This document shows positions 1 through 8,821 of a stretch of 64,000 nt of DNA, in pieces (within the stretch, counting starts at the first letter, position 1; the number at the start of each line of letters is the position of its first letter). Position numbers and translations under genes: made by a program. The notes beneath the pieces were generated by a model that saw nothing but the letters and a program-made list of their open reading frames with translations, made no database searches and had not been told where the DNA came from. Where the stretch lies: contig NZ_VULR01000002.1 of NCBI RefSeq assembly GCF_009696605.1, positions 62,001-126,000 on the forward strand, read 5' to 3'. Source of the stretch: Anaerosalibacter bizertensis (lineage in GTDB: Bacteria > Bacillota > Clostridia > Tissierellales > Sporanaerobacteraceae).

Positions 1-726
1 GTAGAAACTCCAGAAGAAAATGTTAAAGAACCTGAAAAAACAAAACCTTCAAAGACTATAGTTCACACTATAGCAAGAGGAGATACACTATGGAAATTAA
101 GTAGGAAATATAATGTATCTGTTTCCCAAATAGTTGCGGCAAATAACAATATAAACGAAAACTCAATAATCTATGTGGGACAAAAATTAATTATACCTAG
201 TTCAGAAAATATAGTGGATACTCCAAATGAAGACACAGAAGTTAAAAAAGGTCAAACTGGAGAATATCTAGATTGGTTTAAAGAAGTGAATCAATTAGTT
301 CCAATAGGTACAACTTTTAAAGTAATAGACTATTATACTGGCAAATCATTTAATATGAAAAGGACTATAGGAGCTTATCACGCTGATGTAGAAGCTTTAA
401 CTATGGAAGATACTAAGATTATAAAGGAAATATGGGGAGGATTTAGCTGGACTAGGAGACCAATATTGGTCCAAACTGGCAATAGGCTTATTGCAGCTAG
501 TATGACAGCTATGCCTCATGCAGGTAATGACAAAGTAAAAGGTGGAGTATATACTAACTGGAGAAGCGGAGATTATGGCCCAGGAACAAACTTTGACTAT
601 ATAAAAGGAAACGGAATGGATGGCCATGTAGATATCCATTTTGCAGGTAGTAAAAGGCATAAAGACGGGAGAGTAGATGAAAAACATCAACAAAATGTTA
701 AAATTGCAGCTGGAATGATAAAGTGA
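1..726 (+). CDS. LysM-domain protein with uncharacterised C-terminal domain (5' partial)
   Basis: The reading frame is open from base 1, so the true start lies upstream of the window. Visible residues about 20-63 form a LysM peptidoglycan-binding repeat (HTIARGDTLWKLS ... VGQKLIIP). A linker is followed by about 150 residues that I cannot name. These hold conserved-looking polar motifs (GAYHADVEAL, GHVDIHFAGSKRHKDGRVD) rich in His and Asp, suggesting a metal-binding or hydrolytic wall domain. The LysM implies a location in the cell wall. A GTG at 175 is in frame but lies after the LysM, so it is not the start. A strong terminator follows the stop. LysM is certain; the function of the C-terminal half is unknown. 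Confidence 0.75.
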   Translation, partial: VETPEENVKEPEKTKPSKTIVHTIARGDTLWKLSRKYNVSVSQIVAANNNINENSIIYVGQKLIIPSSENIVDTPNEDTEVKKGQTGEYLDWFKEVNQLVPIGTTFKVIDYYTGKSFNMKRTIGAYHADVEALTMEDTKIIKEIWGGFSWTRRPILVQTGNRLIAASMTAMPHAGNDKVKGGVYTNWRSGDYGPGTNFDYIKGNGMDGHVDIHFAGSKRHKDGRVDEKHQQNVKIAAGMIK

Positions 727-734
727 TATTTTTA

Positions 735-775
735 CAAGGAGTTGTCTTATTTTAAGACAACTCCTTGTTTTATTA
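735..775 (+). terminator. Rho-independent terminator
   Basis: A perfect 15-bp stem (735-749 with 753-767) with a 3-nt loop is followed by a T-rich tail. It ends the LysM gene transcript. Confidence 0.9.
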
Positions 776-870
776 GTGATATAATAAATATAAATATCAA
801 ATAAAACTTTAATACATAGTATTAAGTATAGGGTATATATGTATTGATTGGTCAATATGGAGGTGGAGAA

Positions 871-3240
871 ATGAAAGAGAAATATGAGCTATCCTACAAT
901 ATGTTAAGAAAAGAATGTGATCCTAATATATTTGAATATGATACTACTGAAAATATTCCAGGTTCTAGGGAGCTTATAGGCCAAAAGAGGGCAATGGAAG
1001 CATTAAAATTTGGCTTATCGGTGAAAAGAAAAGGATATAATATATATGTATCAGGCATTACAGGAACTGGTAGAAATAGTTATTCATATCTTGTAGCTAA
1101 GGAATTTAGTCAAAACAAAAAAACACCTAAAGATTGGTGCTATGTTTTTAATTTTAAAAGAGCTAACTCTCCAAAGGCAATAAGTTTATCACCAGGAATG
1201 GGTAAAGTGTTTAAAAAAGATGTAGAAAAAGCTATTAATAACATAAAAATAGATATATCTAAAGTTTTTTTATCAAAAGACTATGAGGATAATAAAAATA
1301 TAATTTATTCTCAACAACAGGAAAAAGCTGAAGATGTAATAAAGGAACTAAATGAGTTGGCAAAGGGCTATGGTTTTGTGTTTAAGCAGACTGAGAAAGG
1401 AATACTCAGTATTCCTTTAGTAGAGGATAGAATTATGACTGATAAAGAGGTACAAGACTTATCTGAGGAAGAAGTAGAAAAACTGAGAGAATCTTCTAAT
1501 GAGTTAAGTAAAAAAGCTTTTGATTATGTTAAAAGGATACGGGAGATAGAAAACGATCTTCAAAATAGAATAACTAAACTGAAAGAAGAAAAGGTATTAG
1601 AAGTTTTAGTTTTACACCTTAACCCTTTAGAAGAAAAATTTAGAGAGAATAAAGAAGTTAAAGAATATTTTTCCAATATGAAAGACGATATAGTGAAAAA
1701 TTTTGAAATGTTTTTAGATGATGGAGAAGATAATGGAATTGAAAATATTTTACTTCCAGGAAATAAGAAGGAAGATTTTTTCAAAAGGTATGAAGTAAAT
1801 TTATTCATTGATAATAAGGATTTAGAAGGGGCTCCGGTTATAAGGGAAATGAATCCAAACTACTATAATCTTTTAGGTAAAATAGAATATGTTAATGAAC
1901 TAGGAGGTTTAAAGACAGATCATACTAAAATACGTCCAGGTTCTATGCATGAGGCCAATGGAGGGTATTTAATTGTACAGGCAAAAGATATTCTTCAAAG
2001 TAAGGCAGCGTGGGAAGGATTAAAAAGGGCTATTTCAACAGAAGAAATTGTGATTGAAAATATTACAGGATTAAATGTTATATCTGAGACTTTAAGGCCA
2101 GAACCTATTCCATTAGATATAAAAGTAATAATAATTGGAGACTATTTAACATACCATCTTCTTTACCAATATGATGAAGAATTTAAAAAAATATTTAAAA
2201 TAAGGGCAGATTTTGATATTGAAATGGAAAGAAATGAAGAAAATATTAAAAAAATTGCTTCTTTTGTAGCTTATCAGTGTAAATCAGAAGGATTGAAACC
2301 TTTTGATAGGACTGCTCTTGCGGCTATAATAGATTTAAGCAGTAGAATTTCTGAAAGTCAGAATAAACTTACGGCTAGATTTAATGAGTTAGTAGAAATA
2401 CTTTATGAAGCAGATGCATGGGCTACAAAGAGAAATAAAGATATAGTAACAAGGGAAGATGTTGATAGAGCAATATCAAATAAAATATATAGAAATAATA
2501 TATATGAAGAAAAAATATTAGAGTTGATAAAAGACGGGACTTTATTAGTAGATACAGAAGGATATAAGGTAGGAGAGATTAATGGATTAGCTGTTGTGAG
2601 TATAGGTCAATATGCATTTGGAAAACCTAGTAAAATAACTGTAAATACATTTTTAGGGAAAGAAGGAATAGTAAATATAGAAAGAGAAGTAGAACAGAGT
2701 GGTAATATATATGACAAAGGAGTATTGATTTTAAGTGGGTATTTAGGAGAAAAATTTGCTAAAGATACTCAACTTTCTATAACAGCAAGTATTGCTTTTG
2801 AACAATCCTATGATGGTGTAGATGGAGATAGTGCTTCTAGTACAGAATTATATGGACTTCTTTCTAGTCTAGGTGATATACCTATAAATCAAGGAATTGC
2901 AGTAACTGGCTCTGTAAATCAAAAAGGAGTTATTCAACCTATAGGAGGAGTAAATGAAAAAATAGAAGGATATTATAGGGTTTGTAATATAAAAGGATTT
3001 AAAGGGGGAGAAGGGGTTATAATCCCTCATAAAAATTTAGAGGATTTAATGTTAAATGATGAAGTAGTTAATGCAGTAAAGAATGGGAAATTTAAAATAT
3101 ATGCAGTAAAAAATATAGATGAAGGTATAGAAATATTAACAGGATTAAAAGCAGGTACAGTAGATGAAGAAGGAACAATTCACTACATGGTGAAAAGAAA
3201 ACTAGAAGAATATTCTGAATTAAGTAAAGATAGTGAATAA
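871..3240 (+). CDS. Lon-family (S16) ATP-dependent protease, LonB-like with AAA_32 domain
   Basis: The protein has 789 residues from the ATG at 871, which sits behind GGAGGTGG (859-866). An in-frame TTG at 844 has no such site. The C-terminal S16 protease domain carries the Ser-Lys dyad: Ser654 in DGDSAS and Lys697 in GGVNEKIEG, 43 residues apart as in Lon. The N-terminal part belongs to the degenerate AAA-type family that accompanies LonB/LonC-like proteases (PF13654-type). Its P-loop reads GITGTGRNS, with Arg in place of the usual Lys. A long charged helical stretch (about residues 130-270) is inserted, as in that family. It is probably a cytosolic quality-control protease. Substrates cannot be inferred. 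Confidence 0.85.
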   Translation: MKEKYELSYNMLRKECDPNIFEYDTTENIPGSRELIGQKRAMEALKFGLSVKRKGYNIYVSGITGTGRNSYSYLVAKEFSQNKKTPKDWCYVFNFKRANSPKAISLSPGMGKVFKKDVEKAINNIKIDISKVFLSKDYEDNKNIIYSQQQEKAEDVIKELNELAKGYGFVFKQTEKGILSIPLVEDRIMTDKEVQDLSEEEVEKLRESSNELSKKAFDYVKRIREIENDLQNRITKLKEEKVLEVLVLHLNPLEEKFRENKEVKEYFSNMKDDIVKNFEMFLDDGEDNGIENILLPGNKKEDFFKRYEVNLFIDNKDLEGAPVIREMNPNYYNLLGKIEYVNELGGLKTDHTKIRPGSMHEANGGYLIVQAKDILQSKAAWEGLKRAISTEEIVIENITGLNVISETLRPEPIPLDIKVIIIGDYLTYHLLYQYDEEFKKIFKIRADFDIEMERNEENIKKIASFVAYQCKSEGLKPFDRTALAAIIDLSSRISESQNKLTARFNELVEILYEADAWATKRNKDIVTREDVDRAISNKIYRNNIYEEKILELIKDGTLLVDTEGYKVGEINGLAVVSIGQYAFGKPSKITVNTFLGKEGIVNIEREVEQSGNIYDKGVLILSGYLGEKFAKDTQLSITASIAFEQSYDGVDGDSASSTELYGLLSSLGDIPINQGIAVTGSVNQKGVIQPIGGVNEKIEGYYRVCNIKGFKGGEGVIIPHKNLEDLMLNDEVVNAVKNGKFKIYAVKNIDEGIEILTGLKAGTVDEEGTIHYMVKRKLEEYSELSKDSE

Positions 3241-3256
3241 TATGGAGGGATAAAAA

Positions 3257-3970
3257 TTGGGCATACTTAACAGAAAAAAAGAGTTTTTTAAAGAACAATT
3301 TAGATTTATAAATCTAAAAGAAGATTTTTATAAGTATGATTTCCGTCCAAAATACTTTGATTTATCTAAGAAGTTTGCAGTAAAAAAACTTTTAAATTCC
3401 CTGCCCAAAAAGTCTATTGCCTATTTGGGATCAGGGGATTTCCATTATATTAGTTATTTTTTAATAGGTGATCTTCCCATTAAGCCTTTATTGATTTTAT
3501 TTGATAATCATTTTGATATGAATGAAGCTTGGGAAGGAATTTTAACCTGTGGCTCTTGGGTAAGAAGTTGTATTGAAGAGGATTTAATTAGAGGGGTATT
3601 GATAGTAGGTGCAAATAAAGAATATATAGACACAGGTGATGTGTTATATTCCTTTGTGGACTATATTGAAGATGGGAATAAAATTTTAGATTTGGATACT
3701 ATAAGAAAAATTAAGGGAATGCCTGTATATGTAAGTGTTGATAAAGATGTTTTAAAAGAAGAGATAGTTAAAACATCTTGGGATCAGGGAAATATGGAAC
3801 TTGATAGTCTTATAAATTGGCTTAAATTTATAAATGTCTATGGTAAAGTTTTAGGAGTAGATATTTGTGGAGAACCTGAATATAATCCTATTATGGATTT
3901 TGTCAATCCACAAATTAATATAGCAAATAAAAAAGTAAATAAAAAAATATGTAATATATTTTTAAATTAA
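3257..3970 (+). CDS. Divergent arginase/agmatinase-superfamily (ureohydrolase fold) protein
   Basis: The 237-residue protein starts at TTG 3257 behind GGAGGG (3244-3249) and follows the Lon gene by 16 bp, so they are probably cotranscribed. Ureohydrolase-like metal motifs occur in the right order: GSGDFHYISY (for GGDHS), FDNHFDM (for DAHxD), SVDKDVL (for SxDxD) and a late Glu in GVDICGEPEY. It is shorter than true arginases (about 300 residues) and the motifs are diverged. The substrate is therefore unknown. It could be an amidinohydrolase of an unusual guanidino compound or a non-catalytic relative. The assignment rests on motif order only. Confidence 0.6.
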   Translation: MGILNRKKEFFKEQFRFINLKEDFYKYDFRPKYFDLSKKFAVKKLLNSLPKKSIAYLGSGDFHYISYFLIGDLPIKPLLILFDNHFDMNEAWEGILTCGSWVRSCIEEDLIRGVLIVGANKEYIDTGDVLYSFVDYIEDGNKILDLDTIRKIKGMPVYVSVDKDVLKEEIVKTSWDQGNMELDSLINWLKFINVYGKVLGVDICGEPEYNPIMDFVNPQINIANKKVNKKICNIFLN

Positions 3971-4031
3971 CTTTAATATAAATAGAAAAAATGATAAAAT
4001 AATTGAAATAACACAAAAACATATACAGGGA

Positions 4032-5129
4032 GTGATAGAAATAGAGAAAAGAACAAACTATTTGAAGATGTTTTTCTTATTGATAATAGCATTTATCTTA
4101 TTTAGATTAGTAAGTAGTCAAGAATTTGCTATTACTTTAGAAAAAGTAGTAAGACCATTTATTTGGGCTATTTTTATATCTTTTTTTCTAAATTCATTGT
4201 TAGTATACTTAGAAAAAAGATATACACTAAAGAGATGGTTAAATATCCTTATTGTATATATAATATTTTTTGGAATAATAGTCTTACTCTTTGTGTTTAT
4301 AACACCAAAGGTTATTGAAAGTGTAAAAACATTGATAAGGCAATTGCCTGGCTATATTAATGCTACTCAAGAATGGTTTGAATCTATGCCTTCAAAACTT
4401 ACTATAATAGACAAATATGGAGTGGTAGATGAAATAAGAGAATCTTTAAGTGAAGCTCTTAACAAAGCTACTAGAAGTATGACACCGTTATTAAATAAGA
4501 CAGTAACTCAAGTTATAAATTTCACATCTAGTTTTCTAAACTTTATATTAGGTTCTATAATTTCCATATATATCTTAAAAGATAAAGAAGAACTTACTGA
4601 AGGATTTAGGAAATTAACTTATGCTGTGTTTTCAAAGCAAAGAGCTGAAGCATTGATTAATGTTCAACAAGAAATAAAGCAGGCATTTTCGAAGTTCTTT
4701 GTAGGCAAAATAATCGATTCTTTCATAATAGGTCTTCTATGCTTTATAGGTTGTTTAATTATGAAGGTACCTTATGCTCTTTTAATAAGTTTAATTGTAG
4801 GCGTAACAAATATGATTCCTTATTTTGGTCCGTTTATAGGTATGATACCGGCAGCAGTTATAACTTTATTTGAGAGTCCAATAAAAGCATTGTGGGTTAT
4901 TATATTTATATTTGCTTTACAACAATTTGATGGACTATACTTAGGGCCTAAAATACTTGGAATACAAGTAGGAATGAAACCTTTGTGGATAATTACAGCT
5001 ATTTTAATAGGAGGAGGATTTTTTGGAGTTTGGGGTATGCTTTTTGCAGTTCCAATTGCTGCAGTAATAAGATCCCTTTTAAGAAAATATATTAAAAGAC
5101 AATATGAAATAAAAGGTTTAAATGAATAA
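4032..5129 (+). CDS. AI-2E family transporter (PerM/YtvI-like permease)
   Basis: The 365-residue polytopic membrane protein has about eight hydrophobic segments. Two long ones are at residues about 12-75. A soluble stretch (about 95-150) follows, then the C-terminal core with GxTNMIPYFGPFIG and LGPKILGIQVG motifs typical of the AI-2E exporter/PerM family. Family members include quorum-signal exporters, sodium/proton antiporters and sporulation permeases, so the substrate is open. The start is odd: GTG at 4032 overlaps the only good Shine-Dalgarno (GGGAG, 4028-4032). An in-frame ATA at 4041 and a TTG at 4062 are the better-spaced alternatives. Confidence 0.8.
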   Translation: MIEIEKRTNYLKMFFLLIIAFILFRLVSSQEFAITLEKVVRPFIWAIFISFFLNSLLVYLEKRYTLKRWLNILIVYIIFFGIIVLLFVFITPKVIESVKTLIRQLPGYINATQEWFESMPSKLTIIDKYGVVDEIRESLSEALNKATRSMTPLLNKTVTQVINFTSSFLNFILGSIISIYILKDKEELTEGFRKLTYAVFSKQRAEALINVQQEIKQAFSKFFVGKIIDSFIIGLLCFIGCLIMKVPYALLISLIVGVTNMIPYFGPFIGMIPAAVITLFESPIKALWVIIFIFALQQFDGLYLGPKILGIQVGMKPLWIITAILIGGGFFGVWGMLFAVPIAAVIRSLLRKYIKRQYEIKGLNE

Positions 5130-5135
5130 TATGAA

Positions 5136-5166
5136 AAAACAGAGTAGCATTTTGCTACTCTGTTGC
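5136..5166. terminator. Intrinsic terminator between convergent genes
   Basis: A 12-bp stem (5138-5149 with 5153-5164) overlaps the stop of the minus-strand gene. The oligo-T run (seen as AAAAAA at 5133-5139) lies on the minus-strand side, so it acts best for the minus-strand gene. Confidence 0.75.
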
Positions 5167-6342
5167 ATAGTTATCAAAATATCCTTGAATATATACTATA
5201 GGAGTTCCTTTGTCTCCACTACCACTAGTTAAATCACACAGACTTCCAAGAAGATCTGTAATTTTTCTAGGGGTTGTACCTAAAGAAGCACCTTCTCCTA
5301 TTAAATTTTCACCTTTATTTCTTATTTTTTCTTTCATAACTTCTTCCATCTTTTCTTTATCAAGATCATTTAATTCAGTATCTGCGAGATATTTTAACTT
5401 TATTTCATTTGGAGTACCATGAAGTCCTTCAGTATATCCAGGAGAAACCACTGGATCTGCAAGTTCCCATATCTTACCTGCAGGGTCTTTAAAAGCTCCA
5501 TCTCCATATACCATAACCTCAACTTGTTTTCCAGTAAGTTCTTTCATCTTTTTTTGGATTGATTCCACATAATCTTGGGAATTCCTAGGAAATAGTTTAA
5601 GTTTAGTCTCTGTAGCCATATTAGAACCTAATAGACCATATTCCGGATTGTATCCACTTTTGCCTACAGGTTTATTTAAGATATCATCTAATCCTAATAT
5701 GTTTTTACCGCCAGATTTTTGTAAGAGCATTTTAGTTCTTTTTCTATCATGAATATTTGCAACTAATACATCCTTTGAAAATTGTAAGACAGTTGTAGGA
5801 TCATTTGAAAGATATATTTCAATATTGTCATTGATAGCCAAATCTTTATACATTTGTACATAATCTACTCCTGTAAAAGGATGGGCTACATTATTGCCAA
5901 ATAGTTTTCTGTATTCACTTTCACTTAATACATCAGTATACGGATTTATTTTTAAATCATACATTTTTTCTATATCCATGAGACAATTTCCAACTTCATC
6001 ACAAGGATAATTAAGTATAAGATATATTTTTTTACCTGTCATTGCTATTGCTTTTAGTATAATAGAAAATCTATTTCTACTAAGTATAGGAAAGACTAGT
6101 CCAATATCACCTTCAAAGCTATTGTTTATAGCTTCTGCAATTTGTTCTACTTCTGCATAATTGCCTTGAGCTCTTGCAATTAAAGATTCAGTTATTCCAA
6201 TAATATCTCTATCTTTAATAGTATAATTTTCAGCTTTAGAAGATTTAATGACAGAATCAACTACAATATTAACTATGTCATCCCCTTCTTTAACAATGGG
6301 AGCTCTTATGCCTCTCACTGTTGTACCTACAGTTCTTACCAT
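5155..6342 (-). CDS. Coenzyme F420-0:L-glutamate ligase family protein (CofE-like)
   Basis: The 395-residue protein begins [17 protein letters not shown] and continues [17 protein letters not shown], the N-terminal signature of the CofE/FbiB ligase fold (PF01996). CofE adds glutamates to coenzyme F420-0 in archaea and actinobacteria. Low-GC anaerobes generally lack F420, and long homologues of this type in Clostridia have no established role. An amide ligase acting on another acidic substrate is possible. The start ATG is preceded on the minus strand by AGGAGG (read from 6347-6357). Family assignment is firm; function is not known. Confidence 0.75.
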   Translation of the reverse strand: MVRTVGTTVRGIRAPIVKEGDDIVNIVVDSVIKSSKAENYTIKDRDIIGITESLIARAQGNYAEVEQIAEAINNSFEGDIGLVFPILSRNRFSIILKAIAMTGKKIYLILNYPCDEVGNCLMDIEKMYDLKINPYTDVLSESEYRKLFGNNVAHPFTGVDYVQMYKDLAINDNIEIYLSNDPTTVLQFSKDVLVANIHDRKRTKMLLQKSGGKNILGLDDILNKPVGKSGYNPEYGLLGSNMATETKLKLFPRNSQDYVESIQKKMKELTGKQVEVMVYGDGAFKDPAGKIWELADPVVSPGYTEGLHGTPNEIKLKYLADTELNDLDKEKMEEVMKEKIRNKGENLIGEGASLGTTPRKITDLLGSLCDLTSGSGDKGTPIVYIQGYFDNYATE

Positions 6343-6415
6343 AAATATTCCTCCTAAAAATTAAATAAATTACCTTATATATTATATCACTATAATTAAG
6401 ATTTAATAGGATTAT

Positions 6416-7000
6416 TTAAATCTTTTTTGTTTTACAAGAAATAAATTGTTTTTCTGTTAAAATATAGTCTACAGGTAAATCATATTTACTTCTTGGAACG
6501 GAATCCACCAATTGAAAATCATAAGCTAGTCCAATGCTTATTGCTTTTTCATTTAGAGTTTTTAAAAATCTATCATAATATCCTCCGCCATATCCAACTC
6601 TATATCCATTTTTATCAAATACTGCACCAGGAACAACTACTAAATCTATTAAATTAGGAGGAGTTTCTCTTATATATTCTTTTTTAGGGGTTAGGATATT
6701 AAAGTGTCCTGGACTTAACTCAACATCATAGTCATTTATTTCGGAAACAATAAGTTTCTTTGTTTCAGGAACAGTTATAGGAACCCCTATTCTTTTTTGA
6801 ATATTTAAAGAATGTTTTATTAAGTTCTCAGTTTGTACTTCTTTTCTAAAGGCTACATAGGACATTATAAAGGAAGAGTTTTTGTATATGTCTAAATCAA
6901 ATAAATTATTTATAATATTATTACTTTTTTCTTCCACTTCTGATATGGGAAGATTGCTGCGTTTTTCCAAATATTGTTTTCTTAAAACTGCTTTATTCAT
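6416..7000 (-). CDS. 5-formyltetrahydrofolate cyclo-ligase
   Basis: The 194-residue cytosolic protein has the normal family length. The signature RVGYGGGYYDRFL (residues about 133-145) is the nucleotide/folate-binding loop of 5,10-methenyltetrahydrofolate synthetase, and the N-terminal basic KxxxRKQYLEKR helix also fits. The enzyme converts 5-formyl-THF to 5,10-methenyl-THF using ATP, rescuing stored folate for one-carbon metabolism. It lies 73 bp upstream of the CofE-like gene on the same strand, but the gap contains its own leader, so an operon is uncertain. Confidence 0.9.
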   Translation of the reverse strand: MNKAVLRKQYLEKRSNLPISEVEEKSNNIINNLFDLDIYKNSSFIMSYVAFRKEVQTENLIKHSLNIQKRIGVPITVPETKKLIVSEINDYDVELSPGHFNILTPKKEYIRETPPNLIDLVVVPGAVFDKNGYRVGYGGGYYDRFLKTLNEKAISIGLAYDFQLVDSVPRSKYDLPVDYILTEKQFISCKTKKI

Positions 7001-7222
7001 AAAATCACCTCTTGATATCTATTCAATTTATATTATAATATATTATAAATTTAGAAAACAGATTAATGGCAAAGAAAATAAAATGTTTTTCAAAATAAAG
7101 GATTTAATAAAAAATAGTAGAAGTTGTTCTTTAAAAGAAAATGTTATAGTATATTATATGTTATAATATATCATATTGTACAAAAGTTAAAACTTAAGAC
7201 TCATAGTAAAGGTGGTAGAAAA

Positions 7223-7909
7223 GTGATAGAGTTTATTAATGTGAGTAAAGTTTATAAAAATGGAACTAAAGCTTTAAGTAATATAAATATATCCATAGAT
7301 AAAGGTGAATTTGTATTTATTGTAGGACATAGTGGTGCAGGAAAATCTACATTGGTTAAGCTATTGCTTAAAGAAATAGAGCCTACATCTGGTAAAATAA
7401 TTTTAGATGGTATGGATATAACTAAAGTAAAAAATAGGAAAATACCTTATATAAGACGAAAGGTAGGAGTGGTTTTTCAAGATTTTAGATTGCTTCCAAA
7501 TAAAACTGTATATGAAAATGTAGCTTTTGCCATGGAAATAATAGGTGCTCATCCAGCTGAAATTAAGAGAAGGGTTCCGGAAGTTTTAAGAATGGTAGAA
7601 TTAGGTGATAAAGCAAATGACTATCCGGATCAATTATCTGGAGGTGAACATCAAAGGGTTGCAATAGCAAGAGCTATTGTAAATAATCCACCAGTACTTA
7701 TAGCTGATGAACCTACAGGAAATCTAGATCCAGATACAGCTTGGGAAATTATGAAGATTATGAAAAATATAAATAGACGAGGAACTACTGTTTTAATGGC
7801 TACACATGCTAAAGATATAGTAGACTGTATGAAACGAAGAGTAGTAGCTTTAGATGATGGAAAAATAGCAAGAGATGAAGAGAAGGGTGTGTATGAATAT
7901 GAGTTTTAG
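7223..7909 (+). CDS. ftsE: Cell division ATP-binding protein FtsE
   Basis: The 229-residue ABC ATPase starts at GTG 7223 behind AAAGGTGG (7208-7215). The longer frame from 7124 adds 33 residues with no homology-like content. It carries Walker A GHSGAGKST, signature LSGGEHQRVAIARA, Walker B VLIADEPTG and the switch His in MATHAKD. FtsE pairs with FtsX to convert ATP hydrolysis into activation of extracytoplasmic murein hydrolases at the septum or sidewall. The gene overlaps ftsX, and two M23 hydrolase/activator genes follow, which fits that role. Confidence 0.95.
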   Translation: MIEFINVSKVYKNGTKALSNINISIDKGEFVFIVGHSGAGKSTLVKLLLKEIEPTSGKIILDGMDITKVKNRKIPYIRRKVGVVFQDFRLLPNKTVYENVAFAMEIIGAHPAEIKRRVPEVLRMVELGDKANDYPDQLSGGEHQRVAIARAIVNNPPVLIADEPTGNLDPDTAWEIMKIMKNINRRGTTVLMATHAKDIVDCMKRRVVALDDGKIARDEEKGVYEYEF

Positions 7910-8795
7910 GATATTCAAAAATATTCTCAAACAAGGATTTCAAGGCATGTGGAGAAATAGAGGTATGGGTATAGCTTCAGTAGGCTCCATTACTGCCGTT
8001 TTAATTATATTGGGAATGGTATTGATCATGATACTTAGTATAAATAATATAGTAAGTGAAACACAAAATAAGTTTGATGAAATCCAGATATTCTTAGAAG
8101 ACGATATCAAAAAAGAAGAGATAGAGACAATAGGGAATAAAATCAAATCTTCTGATGGGGTTAAGAATGTAAAATTTTTAACTAAAGAAGAAGCAATGAA
8201 GGATATGAAAGAAGATTGGGGAGAAGAAGGCGATCTACTTGAAGGATTAGAAGAGAACCCTTTACCTAATTCTTATATTATCCAACTTGAAGATATAGAA
8301 TATGCAGATGCAGTTGTGGAAAACATAAAAGGAATGAAAGGAATTGAAGAAGTAAAATATTATAGAGATATAATTGAAAAATTACTTTCAACAGCTAATT
8401 ATATAAGAATTACAGGAATTATAATAATAGTTATATTAATGGCTGTTTCAGTATTTATTATTTCAAACACTATAAAAATCACAGTAACAGCAAGAAAAAG
8501 AGAAGTAAATATAATGAAGTATGTAGGAGCTACCAATGGTTATATTAGAGGACCTTTCATTATTGAAGGTATTCTTTTAGGTCTTATAGGTGCTTTACTA
8601 TCTATTCTTATAGTAAACTATGGATATGACTATTTATTCAAAGTTATAAATGAAAAACTATATGTACTATTTACAGTATATTTAGTTGCACCTCATACAC
8701 TATTAAAGGATATCAGCATTATGTTTATAGCTATTGGTGTAGGAATAGGAACATTAGGTAGTTTGGTATCTTTGAAAAGATTTTTAAATGCTTAA
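7899..8795 (+). CDS. ftsX: Cell division protein FtsX
   Basis: The protein has 298 residues from the ATG at 7899, about 9 bp behind AAGGGTG (7883-7889) and inside the end of ftsE. ATGs at 7875 and 7893 are less well placed. Topology is typical: one N-terminal membrane segment (about residues 17-42), a large extracellular domain (about 45-165), then three C-terminal membrane segments with the KREVNIMKYVGAT loop. It transmits FtsE ATPase cycles to a periplasmic/extracellular hydrolase partner, plausibly the coiled-coil M23 protein encoded 26 bp downstream. A decayed copy of its 3' end is found near 10084-10150. Confidence 0.93.
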   Translation: MSFRIFKNILKQGFQGMWRNRGMGIASVGSITAVLIILGMVLIMILSINNIVSETQNKFDEIQIFLEDDIKKEEIETIGNKIKSSDGVKNVKFLTKEEAMKDMKEDWGEEGDLLEGLEENPLPNSYIIQLEDIEYADAVVENIKGMKGIEEVKYYRDIIEKLLSTANYIRITGIIIIVILMAVSVFIISNTIKITVTARKREVNIMKYVGATNGYIRGPFIIEGILLGLIGALLSILIVNYGYDYLFKVINEKLYVLFTVYLVAPHTLLKDISIMFIAIGVGIGTLGSLVSLKRFLNA

Positions 8796-8821
8796 TCTCT
8801 GGAAGGAGGCTTAATTTTTTT

